DNA of 33,502 nucleotides, taken from the NCBI GenBank assembly GCA_014359855.1, contig JACIYQ010000215.1, forward strand, positions 1 through 33,502, given 5' to 3'. Shown here piece by piece: positions 8,301-19,583 of this stretch. A program made the position numbers and the translations under genes. Position 1 is the stretch's first letter. Each line of letters starts with the position of its first letter. The notes beneath the pieces are model-generated. The model had not been told where the DNA came from. It worked only from the letters and a program-made list of their open reading frames with translations, and searched no databases. Origin of the DNA: Parvibaculum sp. (GTDB lineage Bacteria > Pseudomonadota > Alphaproteobacteria > Parvibaculales > Parvibaculaceae).

Positions 8301-11300
8301 TCCACCTGGACCAACTCAGGTTTCCTCAATGTCGGCCATTCCGGCACCGGCACGCTCGGCATCACGGACGGCGGCACGGTCTCGAACGCCACCAGCTATA
8401 TCGGCTATTTCACCGGCGGCACCGGCGAAGTCACGGTTTCCGGCGCGGATTCCACCTGGACCAACAGCAGCAACCTCACTGTCGGCAATTCCGGCACCGG
8501 CACGCTCGGCATCACGGACGGCGGCACGGTTAAGGTCGGCGGTGGCGCCGGCACGGTGAGGATCGCCGATCAGGCCGGTTCCACCGGCACATTGAACATC
8601 GGCGCCGCCTCGGGCGATGCGGCGGTTGCCGCCGGCACGCTCGATGCCGCCTCTGTCGCCTTCGGCGCCGGCACCGGCACGCTGGTCTTCAATCACATGG
8701 ATAGCGATTACCTCTTCGCCGCCGGCATTTCCGGCAATGGCGAAGTCCGCCAATTGGCCGGCACGACGATCCTGACCGGAGCGAACAGCTGGTCGGGCGG
8801 CACCACGGTTTCCGGCGGCACGCTCAAGGGCAGCACGGCAAGCCTTGTGGGCGATATTGCCATCACCGGCGGCACAGTCGAATTCGACCAGGCTTCGGCT
8901 GGCGCCTTCACCGGCGAGATTACCGGCACGGGCAGGCTTGTGAAGAGCGGCGAGGGCGAAACCGTCTTTTCCGGCAGCGGAATCGAGGCCGATTATTTCT
9001 ATGTCCGCGGTATGGGCACCGTGCTCGACGGCGTCGCCGTCGACATTGCCAACCGCCTCGATATTTCCAATCAACTCGAGTCGGGCGGGACGACCGATGC
9101 CGGCCTGACGATCCGGGGCGGTGCGAATGTCACAAGCGGCCAAGGCAGCATCGGCGACATCGGCAATTTCGAAGCCGCCGTCACAGTGTCGGGCGCGGGC
9201 AGCACCTGGACGATTGGCGAGGCGATCGTTCCCACTTCCTTCTCCGTCTCAGGCGAGGGCGCGGCCAGCCTTCTTGTGGAAGACGGCGGTAAAGTGGATG
9301 TGATCGGCACGGCCGATGTGTTTTCGAGGAATGACGGGCCTGCCTCCTCCGTCACCGTGACGGGCGGGAATTCCGCTTTCGATGTTTCCGGCCTTCTCGC
9401 CATCGGCAGCGGCGGCACGGGCGAACTCACCGTCTCCAATGGCGGGTCCGTGCACAGCGGCAGCGCCGAGGTCGGCGTCCTGTCGCCCAGAACCGGCATC
9501 GTCACCATTACAGGTACCGGATCGGAATGGCTGGTCGATGGAAGCAGCCTCGTGCTCGGCGGCAATAACGGCAATGCTCCCGGCACCGGCCATCTGACGC
9601 TCGCCGATGACGGCCTGCTCCGGGTCGGCGGCGGAACGGGCACGCTTCATGCGGCGCTCGGCGACGGCTCCACCGCGCGCATCAATATCGGCGCGGCGGA
9701 AGGTGAGGATGCAGCGGCGGCAGGTACCCTCGATCTCGGCACCATCGCTTTCGACACGGATGGTGGCGGCGACGGAAGGCTTCTCTTCAATCACACCGCG
9801 ACGGACTACCTCTTCGGCGCTCTTCTCGAAGGCGCGGGCACCGTCTCTCATCTCGCGGGCGTGACCACCTTCACCGGCCTCAGCACCGCCTTTACCGGCA
9901 CGACCTTCGTCGATGCGGGGGCGCTGATCGTCAACGGCCTTCTCGGCGGCACGCTCGATGTCGGCGCGGGCCTGCTCGGCGGCTCCGGCACGGTCGGCAC
10001 CACCGCGCTTGGCGCCGGCGCCATCTTCGCGCCCGGCAATTCGATCGGCACACTGAATGTCTCGGGCGACCTCCTTTTCGGTTCTCTCTCGATCTACGAG
10101 GTCGAGCTCGACGATGGCGGCAATACGCCCGGCGTCAACAACGACTTCATCGACGTCGTGGGCGCATTGACCATCGACAGCGGCGCATCGGTCTCGGTCA
10201 GGCCCGAAAACGGCACCGACGACGGCTCCACCTACACGCCCGGCCTCGTCTACACGATCCTTTCCGCGGCAAACGGTATCACCGGCGCTTTCGATGCGGT
10301 GACGGCGAGTTTCGCCTTCCTCACACCGTCGCTCGACTACGACGCCAACAATGTCTATCTGACCCTCGACATCGTGGCGGATTTTCAGGATGTCGCGCAA
10401 ACGCCGAACCAGCAGGGCGTGGCGAACACGGTCCAGACCTTCGGCCCCGGCAATACGCTTTACGACGGGCTTCTCGGTCTGACGGAGGATCAGGCGCGCT
10501 CTGCATTCAATTCGCTCTCGGGCGAGGCCCATGCCAGTGCTTCAACGTCGCCGCTTCCGGGCATGCAGCAGATTCGCCAGCAGATTCTCGATCGCCTCGC
10601 CCGGATCTTCGGCGGCGGCTTTGGCGGCTTCGGCTCGGCCGCGGCGAAACAGGCGCCGGCGGCCGGCGATGCACCGGCGCCGGGACATGCGGTCTGGGGC
10701 CAGCTTTTCGGATCATGGGGCAAGACCGACGGCAATGCCGTCTCCGCCGCGATCGACCGCGACAGCTACGGCTTCATCGGCGGCGCCGACCGCGAGATCG
10801 CGCCGGGCGTCCATGCGGGTGTCGCTCTCGGTTACAGCCGCTCGACCTGGGACGTTTCTGCGCGGTCCTCGTCCGGCGACAGCGACAATTTCCACATCGC
10901 CGGTTATGCCGGTACGGCGCTCGGCGCCGTCGATCTCAAGGGCGTTGTCAGCTACGCCTATGGCCGCGCCGATACCGACCGCACCGTGATCGTTGGTGTA
11001 CTGACGAATGAGCTGTCGGCCAGCTACGCGACCCATACGTTCCAGGCCGGTATCGAGGCCGGTTACGACCTCGATATGGGCCCCGTCGTGCTGACGCCTT
11101 TCGCCGGCCTCGCCGGCGTCCATGTCGAGACCGAGGACTTCACCGAGACCGGCGGTCCGGCCGCGCTGACCTTCGCCTCCACCGGCAACACCACCGGCGT
11201 CACCACGCTCGGCCTGCGCGCCCGTCATCAGGCGGGCAGCGTCGGGCTGACCGGCGCCGCCGCCTGGCGCCATGCCTTCGGCGATGTCGAGCCCACCTCG

Positions 11301-11498
11301 CGCGCCGCCTTCGCCTCGTCCCCCGCCGCCACCTTCGCGGTCAGGGGTGCGCCGCTTGTGCGCGATGCATTGGCGGTGGAAGGCGGATTTGAGGCGCGCA
11401 TCGATCGGGCGGCAACGCTCTCGTTCGGATACTCCGGGGAATACTCATCCGATACGCGCGATCACGCGCTCATGGCGGAGCTGCGCGTCGAGTTTTAG
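5400..11498 (+). CDS. Giant type V (classical) autotransporter adhesin-like protein with ESPR
   Basis: A 2032-residue outer-membrane/surface protein. ATG 5400 follows GGGGGAAAAA and gives [15 protein letters not shown], a clear extended signal peptide region (ESPR), then a basic stretch (KAGRRRGG) and hydrophobic core with probable cleavage after GSGAIA (residue 56). The passenger is a Gly/Thr/Ser-rich beta-helix-type sequence with several passenger-associated repeats ([14 protein letters not shown], about residues 310-600). Nine near-identical repeats of about 50 residues follow (about 583-1033), then a less regular part. The last 270 residues or so (from [14 protein letters not shown]) look like a 12-strand autotransporter barrel and end in Phe (LRVEF). 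Cys is almost absent outside residues 22 and about 139-140. Roles of such proteins include adhesion and aggregation; the ligand is unknown. An upstream in-frame ATG (5283) overlaps the palindrome and lacks a ribosome site. Confidence 0.93.
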   Translation: MNRFYRHIWSKTLGQAIVVPECAGGGAGRKAGRRRGGSLVALALILATAPGSGAIADTAWTNAGGDGDWHNAANWSNGVPSNTGNRAYITGPGTATISQAASGENWTRVGYGGGNSGAISVGDGGSLTAGCCFYLGANGGTGTMTVSGTGTVTTPDIFMVGDYGSTGHLTIENGGTVNSGSNTFVGRWDGSTGFATVTGQDSVWNTSWNLTLAGESPSSATAYGELTISDGGLVRVNSGNSALRIGYAADSTGLLNIGAAEGNLAAAAGMLQASSAVFGAGNSSIVFNHTDPGYIFSTPISGNGEVRQLAGTTSLTGSNSWSGSTVVEGGVLRAGGASGLSGNATYEVNGGTLDLNDFNLSMSALSGTGGEVDLGSASLAAGSGNTDTSFAGVIKGTGGFEKTGTGTLTLTGANSWTGGTTISGGMLAGNTTSLVGDILNNATLAFDQSVDGSFSGAVSGTGSLVKLGNGVLTLTGTNSYGGGTTVSAGTLRAGNATAFVAGTAYTVNGGTLDFNDFSRTIAALSGTGGTVDLGSATLTVDQSVNTVFAGAIGGSGGLVKSGAGTLSLTGASVWTGNTSVDAGTLGITDGGTVSNTFGYIGASAGGTGEVTVDGADSIWTNSGELIVGLSGTGTLGITGGGTVSNTTGYIGNYATGTGEVTVDGAGSTWTNSGDLNVGRFGTGTLGITGGGGVSNTFARIGTTAGGTGEVTVDGADSAWTNSSYLTVGYLGTGTLGIAGGGTVSNTSGIIGSDSGTGEVTVSGADSTWTNSNNLNVGSSGTGTLGIAGGGTVSNTIGTVGHTAGSTGGVTVDGAGSTWTNSNNLVVGNSGTGTLGIAGGGMVSNTIGLIGRNSGGTGDVTVDGADSTWTNSDQLIVGNSGTGTLGITGGGRVSNTSEGYIGASAGGTGEVTVSGAGSTWTNSDELYVGAYGTGTLGITGGGTVSNTWQSYIGAWAGSTGDVTVDGADSTWTNSGFLNVGHSGTGTLGITDGGTVSNATSYIGYFTGGTGEVTVSGADSTWTNSSNLTVGNSGTGTLGITDGGTVKVGGGAGTVRIADQAGSTGTLNIGAASGDAAVAAGTLDAASVAFGAGTGTLVFNHMDSDYLFAAGISGNGEVRQLAGTTILTGANSWSGGTTVSGGTLKGSTASLVGDIAITGGTVEFDQASAGAFTGEITGTGRLVKSGEGETVFSGSGIEADYFYVRGMGTVLDGVAVDIANRLDISNQLESGGTTDAGLTIRGGANVTSGQGSIGDIGNFEAAVTVSGAGSTWTIGEAIVPTSFSVSGEGAASLLVEDGGKVDVIGTADVFSRNDGPASSVTVTGGNSAFDVSGLLAIGSGGTGELTVSNGGSVHSGSAEVGVLSPRTGIVTITGTGSEWLVDGSSLVLGGNNGNAPGTGHLTLADDGLLRVGGGTGTLHAALGDGSTARINIGAAEGEDAAAAGTLDLGTIAFDTDGGGDGRLLFNHTATDYLFGALLEGAGTVSHLAGVTTFTGLSTAFTGTTFVDAGALIVNGLLGGTLDVGAGLLGGSGTVGTTALGAGAIFAPGNSIGTLNVSGDLLFGSLSIYEVELDDGGNTPGVNNDFIDVVGALTIDSGASVSVRPENGTDDGSTYTPGLVYTILSAANGITGAFDAVTASFAFLTPSLDYDANNVYLTLDIVADFQDVAQTPNQQGVANTVQTFGPGNTLYDGLLGLTEDQARSAFNSLSGEAHASASTSPLPGMQQIRQQILDRLARIFGGGFGGFGSAAAKQAPAAGDAPAPGHAVWGQLFGSWGKTDGNAVSAAIDRDSYGFIGGADREIAPGVHAGVALGYSRSTWDVSARSSSGDSDNFHIAGYAGTALGAVDLKGVVSYAYGRADTDRTVIVGVLTNELSASYATHTFQAGIEAGYDLDMGPVVLTPFAGLAGVHVETEDFTETGGPAALTFASTGNTTGVTTLGLRARHQAGSVGLTGAAAWRHAFGDVEPTSRAAFASSPAATFAVRGAPLVRDALAVEGGFEARIDRAATLSFGYSGEYSSDTRDHALMAELRVEF
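7145..8498 (+). repeat. Nine tandem repeats of about 150 bp within the autotransporter gene
   Basis: Each unit encodes [14 protein letters not shown], a variable YIG-containing stretch, then [18 protein letters not shown], a variable pair of residues and L-VG--GT. Units are 49-51 codons long and differ mainly at fixed variable positions. A tenth unit starts ([13 protein letters not shown]) and diverges. DNA identity between copies is very high, with the segment encoding STWTNS nearly constant, so unequal recombination could change copy number without breaking the frame. Confidence 0.92.
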
Positions 11499-11504
11499 GC
11501 CGTA

Positions 11505-11670
11505 AACTCATGAACGGGGTTCGCAAATCGGTTGTGTCGCGATTTGAATTTCCTGAAGGGGGATCTGGATGGCACGTTACGATCTGAGCGATTTCGAGTG
11601 GTCTGTGATCGAGCCGGTGCTTCCCCCCGGAAGTCCCGGGGTGTTCCTCGGGTGGATGACAGGCTGAACT
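11505..11670 (+). mobile_element. IS5-family insertion sequence scrap (5' end of transposase)
   Basis: ATG 11569 opens MARYDLSDFEWSVIEPVLPP, the typical start of IS5-group transposases, with AAGGGGGAT upstream. After about 20 codons a frameshift in the CCCCCC run moves the reading frame; the next frame continues KSRGVPRVDDR, the expected following motif, and homology then stops near 11670. A small dyad CAAATCG / CGATTTG (11524-11530, 11540-11546) lies before the start and may belong to the left IS end. None of the DDE catalytic region remains. The insertion lies just beyond the autotransporter stop. Confidence 0.7.
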
Positions 11671-12224
11671 TGCCCCCAACCCTGGACCGGCCGGTCCTTC
11701 TCAGGCTTTTCAAGCGCACTCCTCCCATACCTTCATCAAGGGAGCGGATGCCGGATCGTGACCCTTCACACACCGCGCAACCGGAAGCTTGAGCTTCTCG
11801 ACGAGGTGATATCTCTGAAGGTTCACTCGTCGTTCTCCCAAGCTTCGCAATACCGGCTTGGCTGGAATAACGGGAGCGAGAGCGTTTCCAGTCGGTGCGG
11901 TGCGTCGGTGCGCGCATTGGCCGGATAGCTGCAGGTGCTGCAGACACCCGTCCGAGATTCTCTGGAAACCTTACGGGGGCTTGAAAATCGCGGTCGGTGG
12001 GCGATCCCCTGTTGGGGGGGGGCGGCCCACTTCCCTCTCCCCTGTTCCCCAGCCAGCCATCGCCCGGAATAGTTGCGTCTCCCCGCCTTTACCGCGCCGC
12101 TCAGGCTGCTACACTCCTCCCAACTGAAAAATATGGGGAATCCGGTCGAAGCGCGGCCCGCCTCTGGCGGTTGGCATGTGCTTCCCGGGTCTGAGAGATA
12201 GTGCACCATAAGGGTGACGACGGC
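11671..12224. other. Non-coding stretch between IS scrap and ppx
   Basis: About 550 bp in which I see no convincing gene. It contains a G-tract followed by a pyrimidine-rich part (about 12015-12050) and the 5' untranslated region of the phosphatase gene. Open frames here on both strands have no family-like sequence. It may include further decayed IS5 sequence that I cannot recognise. Confidence 0.4.
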
Positions 12225-13571
12225 ATGGCGGGCCCTGGCGGGGCCCCTGCCGCTCAAGAGGGCCTGCCGCAGGCTCCATCCGCCGCGAAGAATTCGGCCC
12301 TACCGCAGGGAGGGGCTGAAGACGCGCAACCGCGCGGTGCCCGGGATACCGGGGACGGGATCGTACCGCCCCGCAAGTCGCGCAGGCGCGGCCGCCGGGG
12401 CAGGGGGCGCCGCAAGGAAGAAGCCCGCAAGGAAGCAGCCGCGGCCAACCCCGAGCCGAAGCCTTTCCGGAAATCCCCTCAAAAACCGTCGGGCCAAAAG
12501 CCGTCGAGCCGAAATCTGTCCAAAAGGCCGGGTGCCGCCGACAAGCTCTATGCCGCGCTCGATCTCGGCACCAACAATTGCCGTCTTCTGATTGCCCGCC
12601 CGTCGCCGGAAGGCTTCAAGGTCGTCGACGCCTATTCCCGCATCGTCCGTCTGGGAGAGGGGCTCGCCAGCACAGGCGCGCTAGGCGAGGCGGCCATGAA
12701 GCGGGCAATCGACGCGCTGCGCATCTGCGCGGAGAAGATGGAGCGCCGTGGCGTTATCCGCTCGCGCACCATCGCGACAGCGGCCTGCCGCACGGCGGAT
12801 AATGGCGCGGATTTCATAGAGCGCGTGAAAAGGGAGACGGGCCTCTCGCTTGAAGTCGTCTCGACCGAGGACGAAGCGCGCCTCGCCGTTGCGGGCTGCG
12901 CACCGCTTCTCGACAAGGCGTGCAGCTCCGCGCTCGTCTTCGATATCGGCGGCGGTTCCACGGAGCTCATCTGGGTGCGCATGGACGGAGAAAATGGCGC
13001 CCGCCCCGTCATCGCGGACTGGACGTCGCTGCCCTGCGGTGTCGTAACGCTCGCCGAACGCCATGGTGGCGTCGAGGTGCCGGAAGATACATATGCGCGC
13101 ATGGTGGGCGAGGTGAGCGGCCAGCTCAGCCCCTTCCTGGACCGGGTGAAGGACGGCACCGGAGGCGACGCATCGAATTTCCACCTGCTAGGCACCTCCG
13201 GCACGGTCACCACCATCGCGGGCGTCCATCTGGGCCTCAGCCGCTATGATCGCACGCGAGTGGATGGCGTCTGGATTTCGCCGGATGACGTTCAGTGTGT
13301 CACCAGGGCTCTTCTCGCGATGGATTATGGCAGCCGCGCGGCGCACCCTTGCGTCGGGCAGGAGCGGGCGGACCTCGTGCTTGCCGGCTGCGCCATTTTC
13401 GAGGCGATTGCCCTCGCCTGGCCGGCCGACCGGTTGCGCGTTGCCGATCGCGGCCTGCGCGAAGGTATCCTTCTTTCCCTCATGGAGGCCGATGCCTCCC
13501 GGCGCAGGTGCCGCCGCCGGAAACGGCGCCGTAGATCGAGCCCGGACGCCGGCGGCAATGGAACGATGTGA
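12225..13571 (+). CDS. Ppx/GppA-family exopolyphosphatase / guanosine pentaphosphate phosphohydrolase
   Basis: A 448-residue protein of the ASKHA phosphatase superfamily, which cleaves terminal phosphate from polyphosphate and/or converts pppGpp to ppGpp. Visible motifs are the phosphate-1 loop [10 protein letters not shown] (about 111-120), STEDEARLA (213-221), the phosphate-2 loop [10 protein letters not shown] (239-248) and GTSGTVTT. The first 105 residues or so are not part of the fold: Pro/Ala-rich, then strongly basic ([20 protein letters not shown]) and probably disordered. The C-terminus also ends with an Arg-rich run ([14 protein letters not shown]). ATG 12225 has AGGGTGA 7 nt upstream; GTG 12201 is a weaker alternative. 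It overlaps or adjoins rlmE, so the two are likely co-transcribed. The choice between Ppx and GppA activity cannot be made from sequence. Confidence 0.9.
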   Translation: MAGPGGAPAAQEGLPQAPSAAKNSALPQGGAEDAQPRGARDTGDGIVPPRKSRRRGRRGRGRRKEEARKEAAAANPEPKPFRKSPQKPSGQKPSSRNLSKRPGAADKLYAALDLGTNNCRLLIARPSPEGFKVVDAYSRIVRLGEGLASTGALGEAAMKRAIDALRICAEKMERRGVIRSRTIATAACRTADNGADFIERVKRETGLSLEVVSTEDEARLAVAGCAPLLDKACSSALVFDIGGGSTELIWVRMDGENGARPVIADWTSLPCGVVTLAERHGGVEVPEDTYARMVGEVSGQLSPFLDRVKDGTGGDASNFHLLGTSGTVTTIAGVHLGLSRYDRTRVDGVWISPDDVQCVTRALLAMDYGSRAAHPCVGQERADLVLAGCAIFEAIALAWPADRLRVADRGLREGILLSLMEADASRRRCRRRKRRRRSSPDAGGNGTM

Positions 13572-13573
13572 CG

Positions 13574-14329
13574 ATGGCAGATGACCGCAAGAGCAAGGGT
13601 AAGGGTGGCAAGAGCGCTGGTGACGGCGGCGCGCGCGCGCTGAAGGTGCGCGTGAAGACGGCGCGCAAACGCACCACATCGTCGACCCGCTGGCTGCAGC
13701 GCCAGTTGAACGATCCCTATGTCCACGCCGCCAAACGCGAGGGCTATCGCTCCCGCGCCGCCTTCAAGCTTGCCGAGATCGACGACAAATATCGCCTCCT
13801 GAAGCCGGGTGCGCGCGTGGTGGACCTCGGCTGCGCTCCCGGCGGCTGGTGCCAGGTAGCGGTCGCGCGGGCAAAGGCAGCAAGCGAGGACGGAAGCCGG
13901 GGCCGCGTCATCGGGCTCGACTACCTGGAAACCGAGTCGGTGCCGGGCGCGACCATCCTCCAGCTCAACTTTCTGGACGAGGGCGCGGACGACCGGGTGA
14001 AGGAACTGCTCGCGGGCGAAGCCGATCTCGTGCTCTCCGACATGGCCGCCCCCACCACCGGCCACAAGCAGACCGACCATATGCGCATCATGCATCTCTG
14101 CGAGATCGCGGCGCATTTTGCGGTTGAGGTGCTCGCCCCGGGCGGGGCCTTTCTGGCCAAGGTCTTGCGGGGCGGAACGGAGAACGAGCTTCTCACTCTC
14201 CTCAAGCAGCACTTCAAGACCGTCCGCCATGTGAAGCCGAAGGCAAGCCGGGCCGATTCGGCGGAGATGTACGTGCTCGCCCAAGGCTTTAAGGGACGTT
14301 CCGGAAGTGAAGCCGAAGACCTCGCGTGA
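13574..14329 (+). CDS. rlmE: 23S rRNA (uridine-2552 2'-O) methyltransferase
   Basis: FtsJ/RrmJ-type enzyme that uses S-adenosylmethionine to methylate the ribose of U2552 in the A-loop of 23S rRNA during late 50S assembly. The K-D-K-E catalytic set is visible: Lys65 in [10 protein letters not shown], Asp156 in VLSDMAAP, Lys196 in FLAKVLRGG and Glu231 in SAEMYV. The SAM-binding loop is [11 protein letters not shown] (82-92). Its 251 residues exceed E. coli RlmE (about 209) because of a basic N-terminal tail rich in Lys, Gly and Arg. ATG 13574 starts 2 bp after the ppx stop; GTG 13568 would give a 4-bp overlap and is about equally possible. Confidence 0.95.
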   Translation: MADDRKSKGKGGKSAGDGGARALKVRVKTARKRTTSSTRWLQRQLNDPYVHAAKREGYRSRAAFKLAEIDDKYRLLKPGARVVDLGCAPGGWCQVAVARAKAASEDGSRGRVIGLDYLETESVPGATILQLNFLDEGADDRVKELLAGEADLVLSDMAAPTTGHKQTDHMRIMHLCEIAAHFAVEVLAPGGAFLAKVLRGGTENELLTLLKQHFKTVRHVKPKASRADSAEMYVLAQGFKGRSGSEAEDLA

Positions 14330-14405
14330 TTATTTCGCAACCGCGGCATACTGCCCTTTGCTTTCCCGCATATAGGTGTTAAAAGCCAGCGCCAACACAG
14401 CATAG

Positions 14406-15905
<1,500 letters not shown>

Positions 15906-15933
15906 CTGCCGGCCTGACACCGGGTGACGCAAG

Positions 15934-17226
15934 ATGACACCCGGCGCACGTCTGCAATCGGCCATCGACATCCTGAACGATATCTTCCTGAGCGGCCGCC
16001 CGGCGGATCGCATCGTGGAGAACTGGGCGCGTTCGAACCGCTATGCCGGCTCGAAGGACCGCGCCGCCATATCGAACCTCGTCTACACCGTGCTTCGCCG
16101 CCGGGCGGAACTTTCCGCCGCCACGGGCCGCGAGGAAGCGAGGCTCCTCGCCTTCGCGGCTCTTGCGCTCGTCGAGGGCGAGGGAGTGTCCGCGCTCGCC
16201 GATGGCTCCCGCCACGCCCCCGCGCCGCTGACTGAGGAGGAGAGGGCCGTTATTGACGTGGCTTCCCTGCCGGGTCCGGATGCCGCACCCTGGGTCAGGC
16301 TCAATTATCCCGAATGGCTTCACACCGAATTCGAAGAGGCGTTCGGCGTCGCGCTCGAACGTGAGTTGGCGGCTCTCATGGACCGCGCTCCGACCGACCT
16401 TCGCGTCAATACGCTGAAGGCGAACCGCGCGACGGCCCTTGCTGCGCTGGAAGAGGCGGGCCTCTCCGCCGAGCCCTGCCCATGGTCGCCCTGGGGTCTT
16501 CGTCTGACCTCGCGCGGCAATCTGCCGGGCCTGACCGCCTATCGCGACGGCGCAATCGAGATACAGGACGAAGGCTCGCAGCTTGCCTGCCTTCTGGCGG
16601 GTGTGAAACCCGGCGAACAGGTGGTCGATCTTTGCGCGGGCGGCGGCGGCAAATCGCTGGCGCTCGCCGCGATGATGGGCAATCGCGGCCAGATATATGC
16701 CTGCGACACGGATGGCCGGCGTCTTGCGCCACTCGAGCCCCGCGCCCAGCGCGCGGGCATCCGCAATCTCCAGACGCGCACACTCGGCCCCTTCAGGCCC
16801 GGCGAAGCCGATACCGATTTCGCCGGTCTCGAAGCCCGCATGGATTGCGTCCTTGTCGATGCACCTTGCAGCGGCACCGGCGCCTGGCGGCGCAGCCCCG
16901 ACGCCCGCTGGCGTCTCGACCCCGGCACGCTCGAAGGATACCGCGCGGCACAAGCAGAAGTGCTCGCGCGCGCCGCCGCGCTGGTCCGCCCCGGCGGCCG
17001 AATCGTCTATGTCACCTGTTCGCTTCTGCCATCCGAGAACGAGCGGCAGGTGGAAGCCTTCCTCGCTGCCCATCCGGATTTCAAGCCGGTTCCCTGGACC
17101 GCGGCGTGGCCGGAAGGCCTCGTGCCGCCGCCGGCAGTGGTGGGAGACTGGTTTCGCCTGAGCCCGGCCTCGACCGGCACGGACGGCTTTTTTGTCGCCA
17201 TTCTTCGGCGGGAGGCAGGGGAATGA
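15934..17226 (+). CDS. rsmB: RsmB/NOP-family 16S rRNA (cytosine-C5) methyltransferase
   Basis: A 430-residue m5C methyltransferase expected to modify C967 of 16S rRNA. The N-terminal part (about 1-130) resembles the NusB-like RNA-binding domain of RsmB, although degenerate. The catalytic domain has the SAM motif VVDLCAGGGGK (230-240), motif IV DAPCSGTGAWRRSPD with Cys312, and motif VI TCSLLPSENE with the nucleophile Cys362. Arg-Val-Asn-Thr at 157-160 and QDEGSQL are further family motifs. The gene starts 28 bp after guaB, and its stop codon overlaps the in-frame ATGA used by one possible start of the next gene. RsmB proper is the best fit; a related NOP paralogue with a different target cannot be excluded. 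Confidence 0.92.
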   Translation: MTPGARLQSAIDILNDIFLSGRPADRIVENWARSNRYAGSKDRAAISNLVYTVLRRRAELSAATGREEARLLAFAALALVEGEGVSALADGSRHAPAPLTEEERAVIDVASLPGPDAAPWVRLNYPEWLHTEFEEAFGVALERELAALMDRAPTDLRVNTLKANRATALAALEEAGLSAEPCPWSPWGLRLTSRGNLPGLTAYRDGAIEIQDEGSQLACLLAGVKPGEQVVDLCAGGGGKSLALAAMMGNRGQIYACDTDGRRLAPLEPRAQRAGIRNLQTRTLGPFRPGEADTDFAGLEARMDCVLVDAPCSGTGAWRRSPDARWRLDPGTLEGYRAAQAEVLARAAALVRPGGRIVYVTCSLLPSENERQVEAFLAAHPDFKPVPWTAAWPEGLVPPPAVVGDWFRLSPASTGTDGFFVAILRREAGE

Positions 17227-17303
17227 TGCGCTGCGGCATCGGGCTTGACGGGTCGGGGGAAGGATGGTCTATCGGATACATTCCCTCCGACGGGCCAGGA
17301 TCC

Positions 17304-17804
17304 ATGGCGGCCTCATTTTCCCGAAAATTGTCGCGTTACGCGCTGCTCCCGGTCTGGCTCATCCTGTTCGCGGCTTTCGTTCTGCCGCAGGCGGCACACG
17401 CCGTCGATGCCCGCTCCGAGCGGGCCTCCCTGCGCCTGGCGGAGAAGGGCGTTGCGGCGGCAGCCGAAGGACGCCTCGAAGAGGCGCAGCGTCTGCTGGA
17501 AGAAGCGGTTGTCTCCAATCCCGCCAATGCGAATGCCTACGCCGAACTGGCAGCCGTGCAGAATGCGGCCGGCAATCCCAGGCTCGCCCGCAAATATTAT
17601 GTCATCGCCCTCGAGATCGATCCGGTTCTTCCCGCAGCGCTGGGCGGCCTCGCGCGCCTGAACGTCGACGCCGGAGATCGCGAAGCGGCGGAAACTCTCC
17701 TGCGGAAGCTCCGCGCGACATGCCCCGCCTGTGCCGAAACGCGCGACGTCGAGCGCGCACTCGCGGGCATCGAACTTCCACCGAAATCGCAACCCAATCC
17801 GTAG
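17304..17804 (+). CDS. Exported tetratricopeptide-repeat protein
   Basis: A 166-residue protein. [20 protein letters not shown] begins a signal peptide with basic n-region, hydrophobic core and AHA cleavage site (about residue 33). Two to three TPR units follow: [20 protein letters not shown], then [20 protein letters not shown], then a third around [25 protein letters not shown] pair lies near the end (TCPACAET) and could form a disulfide or bind a metal in the periplasm. ATG 17223, overlapping the rsmB stop as ATGA, is an alternative start that would add 27 residues before the signal sequence; I prefer 17304 because it gives a normal signal peptide. TPR proteins act as protein-binding scaffolds; the partner is unknown. 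It ends 7 bp before guaA. Confidence 0.75.
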   Translation: MAASFSRKLSRYALLPVWLILFAAFVLPQAAHAVDARSERASLRLAEKGVAAAAEGRLEEAQRLLEEAVVSNPANANAYAELAAVQNAAGNPRLARKYYVIALEIDPVLPAALGGLARLNVDAGDREAAETLLRKLRATCPACAETRDVERALAGIELPPKSQPNP

Positions 17805-17811
17805 ACGGAAC

Positions 17812-19362
17812 ATGACTGAAGACCGCATTCTCATCATCGACTTTGGCAGCCAGGTCACGCAGCTCATTGCAAGGCGCGTTCGCGAAAGCGGCGTCTATTG
17901 CGAGATCGTGCCTTTCAACAAGGTCGAGGAGATGTGGGAAGGCTTTGGCCCGAGAGGGATCATCCTTTCCGGCAGCCCCGCCAGCGTCAGCCGCGAAAAC
18001 AGCCCGCGTGCGCCCCAATTCGTCTTTGAGGCAGGACTGCCCGTTCTCGGCATCTGTTACGGGCAGCAGACCATGACGCTGCAGCTCGGCGGCAAGGTCG
18101 AGGGAAGCGACGAGCGCGAGTTCGGCCGCGCCTCGATTGAGCTGGTCGAGGACACGCCTCTGCTCGACGGAATCGTCAAGAAAGGCGAGAGCGAGCCCGT
18201 CTGGATGAGCCATGGCGACCGCGTCGTCGCCATCGCGCCGGGCTTCAAGGTCGTGGCGCAGAGCCGCGGCGCGCCTTTCGCCGTCATCGCCGACGAGGAA
18301 CGCCGTTTCTATGGCGTCCAGTTCCATCCCGAAGTCGTCCACACGCCGCGCGGCCGCGACATGCTGTGGAATTTCACGCATCGCATCTGCGGCTGTAAGG
18401 GCGACTGGACCATGGCCGCCTTCCGCGAAACCGAAATCGCCAAGGTGCGCGCACAGGTAGGGTCGGGCAGGGTGATCTGCGGCCTTTCCGGCGGCGTCGA
18501 TTCATCGGTCGTCGCCGTGCTGCTGCACGAAGCGATCGGCGACCGGCTTCAATGCGTCTTCGTCGACACCGGCATGATGCGCGCGGGCGAGGCCGAGCAG
18601 GTCGTCTCGCTCTTCCGCGATCACTACAACATCCCGCTCGTCGCGGTCGACGCGAGCGAGCTTTTCCTCGGCAAGCTCGACGGTGTCACGGACCCTGAAC
18701 AAAAGCGCAAGATCATCGGCGCGACCTTCATCGACGTCTTCGAAGCGGAAGCAAAGAAGATCGGCGGCGCGGATTTCCTCGCGCAGGGCACGCTTTACCC
18801 CGACGTGATCGAGAGCGTCTCCTTCGCGGGCGGACCTTCCGTCACCATCAAGAGCCATCACAATGTCGGCGGGCTGCCCGAGCGCATGAACATGAAGCTC
18901 GTTGAGCCGCTCCGCGAACTCTTCAAGGACGAGGTGCGCGAGCTTGGCCGCGAACTCGGTCTTCCCGAGCAATTCGTCGGCCGCCATCCTTTCCCCGGAC
19001 CGGGCCTCGCGATCCGCGTGCCGGGCGAAATCACGCGCGAGCGCCTCGAGATCCTGCGCAAGGCGGACACCATCTATCTGGAAGAAATCCGCGCGGCCGG
19101 TCTCTACGACCGGATATGGCAGGCTTTCGCCGTGCTGCTGCCCGTGCGCACGGTCGGCGTCATGGGCGATGAGCGCACCTACGATTATGTCTGCGCGCTC
19201 CGCGCCGTCACCTCGCTCGACGGCATGACGGCGGATTATTATCCGTTCTCTCACGAGTTCCTGGGCCAGGTCTCGACCCGCATCATCAACGAAGTGCGCG
19301 GCATCAACCGCGTCGTCTACGACGTGACCTCGAAGCCGCCGGGAACGATTGAGTGGGAGTGA
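17812..19362 (+). CDS. guaA: GMP synthase (glutamine-hydrolysing)
   Basis: Converts XMP to GMP using ATP and glutamine, completing the branch opened by guaB. The 516-residue protein has a class I glutaminase domain (Cys82 in GICYGQQTM, His172 and Glu174 in [11 protein letters not shown]), an ATP-pyrophosphatase domain with P-loop LSGGVDSSV (about 225-233), the [16 protein letters not shown] segment and the C-terminal dimerisation domain ending in PPGTIEWE. Length and motifs are typical. ATG 17812 starts 7 bp after the TPR gene; the ribosome site is weak (GACGGAA), suggesting translation coupled to upstream genes. The 3' end of guaA is a known integration hotspot, and an integrase gene starts 221 bp downstream. 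Confidence 0.98.
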   Translation: MTEDRILIIDFGSQVTQLIARRVRESGVYCEIVPFNKVEEMWEGFGPRGIILSGSPASVSRENSPRAPQFVFEAGLPVLGICYGQQTMTLQLGGKVEGSDEREFGRASIELVEDTPLLDGIVKKGESEPVWMSHGDRVVAIAPGFKVVAQSRGAPFAVIADEERRFYGVQFHPEVVHTPRGRDMLWNFTHRICGCKGDWTMAAFRETEIAKVRAQVGSGRVICGLSGGVDSSVVAVLLHEAIGDRLQCVFVDTGMMRAGEAEQVVSLFRDHYNIPLVAVDASELFLGKLDGVTDPEQKRKIIGATFIDVFEAEAKKIGGADFLAQGTLYPDVIESVSFAGGPSVTIKSHHNVGGLPERMNMKLVEPLRELFKDEVRELGRELGLPEQFVGRHPFPGPGLAIRVPGEITRERLEILRKADTIYLEEIRAAGLYDRIWQAFAVLLPVRTVGVMGDERTYDYVCALRAVTSLDGMTADYYPFSHEFLGQVSTRIINEVRGINRVVYDVTSKPPGTIEWE

Positions 19363-19583
19363 ATTAGGGTGGTTTCAGACCATCCCGCTCCGTGCCGGAA
19401 ATCGCACGAACTCGTTGACTGACAAGGATTATTTTTCCCACCCCGTGTCGCTGCGTGTCACCCCAGCCGAGCCACTTTGTTGGTACCGATGTTGGTATGG
19501 CGCAGGATGGTCGAGAAACGGGCTTCCGGTACCAACAGCGCCTGTTGATGGTATCCGTTTGCCCCCGGACCGGATGCGGATTT
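19363..19583 (+). promoter_or_regulatory. guaA-integrase junction with candidate integrase arm-type sites
   Basis: The 221-bp gap contains TGTTGGTACC at 19478-19487, its perfect inverse GGTACCAACA at 19528-19537, and a close direct copy TGTTGGTAT at 19490-19498. Repeated short boxes beside the integrase gene are the usual form of arm-type binding sites for P4-like integrases. An imperfect hairpin (19367-19386, GGGTGGT ... ACCATCCC, one bulge) lies just after the guaA stop and could end guaA transcription. The assignments are inferred from position and repetition. Confidence 0.5.

Noticed and set aside
7145-8498. Possible CRISPR-like array of regular repeats
   Set aside because: The repeats are about 150 bp, in frame and coding, with amino-acid-level constraint; no short palindromic repeat with unique spacers and no cas genes.
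9249-10532. 427-codon minus-strand frame within the autotransporter
   Set aside because: Low-complexity Arg/Ala/Asp translation antisense to a clear passenger and barrel sequence.
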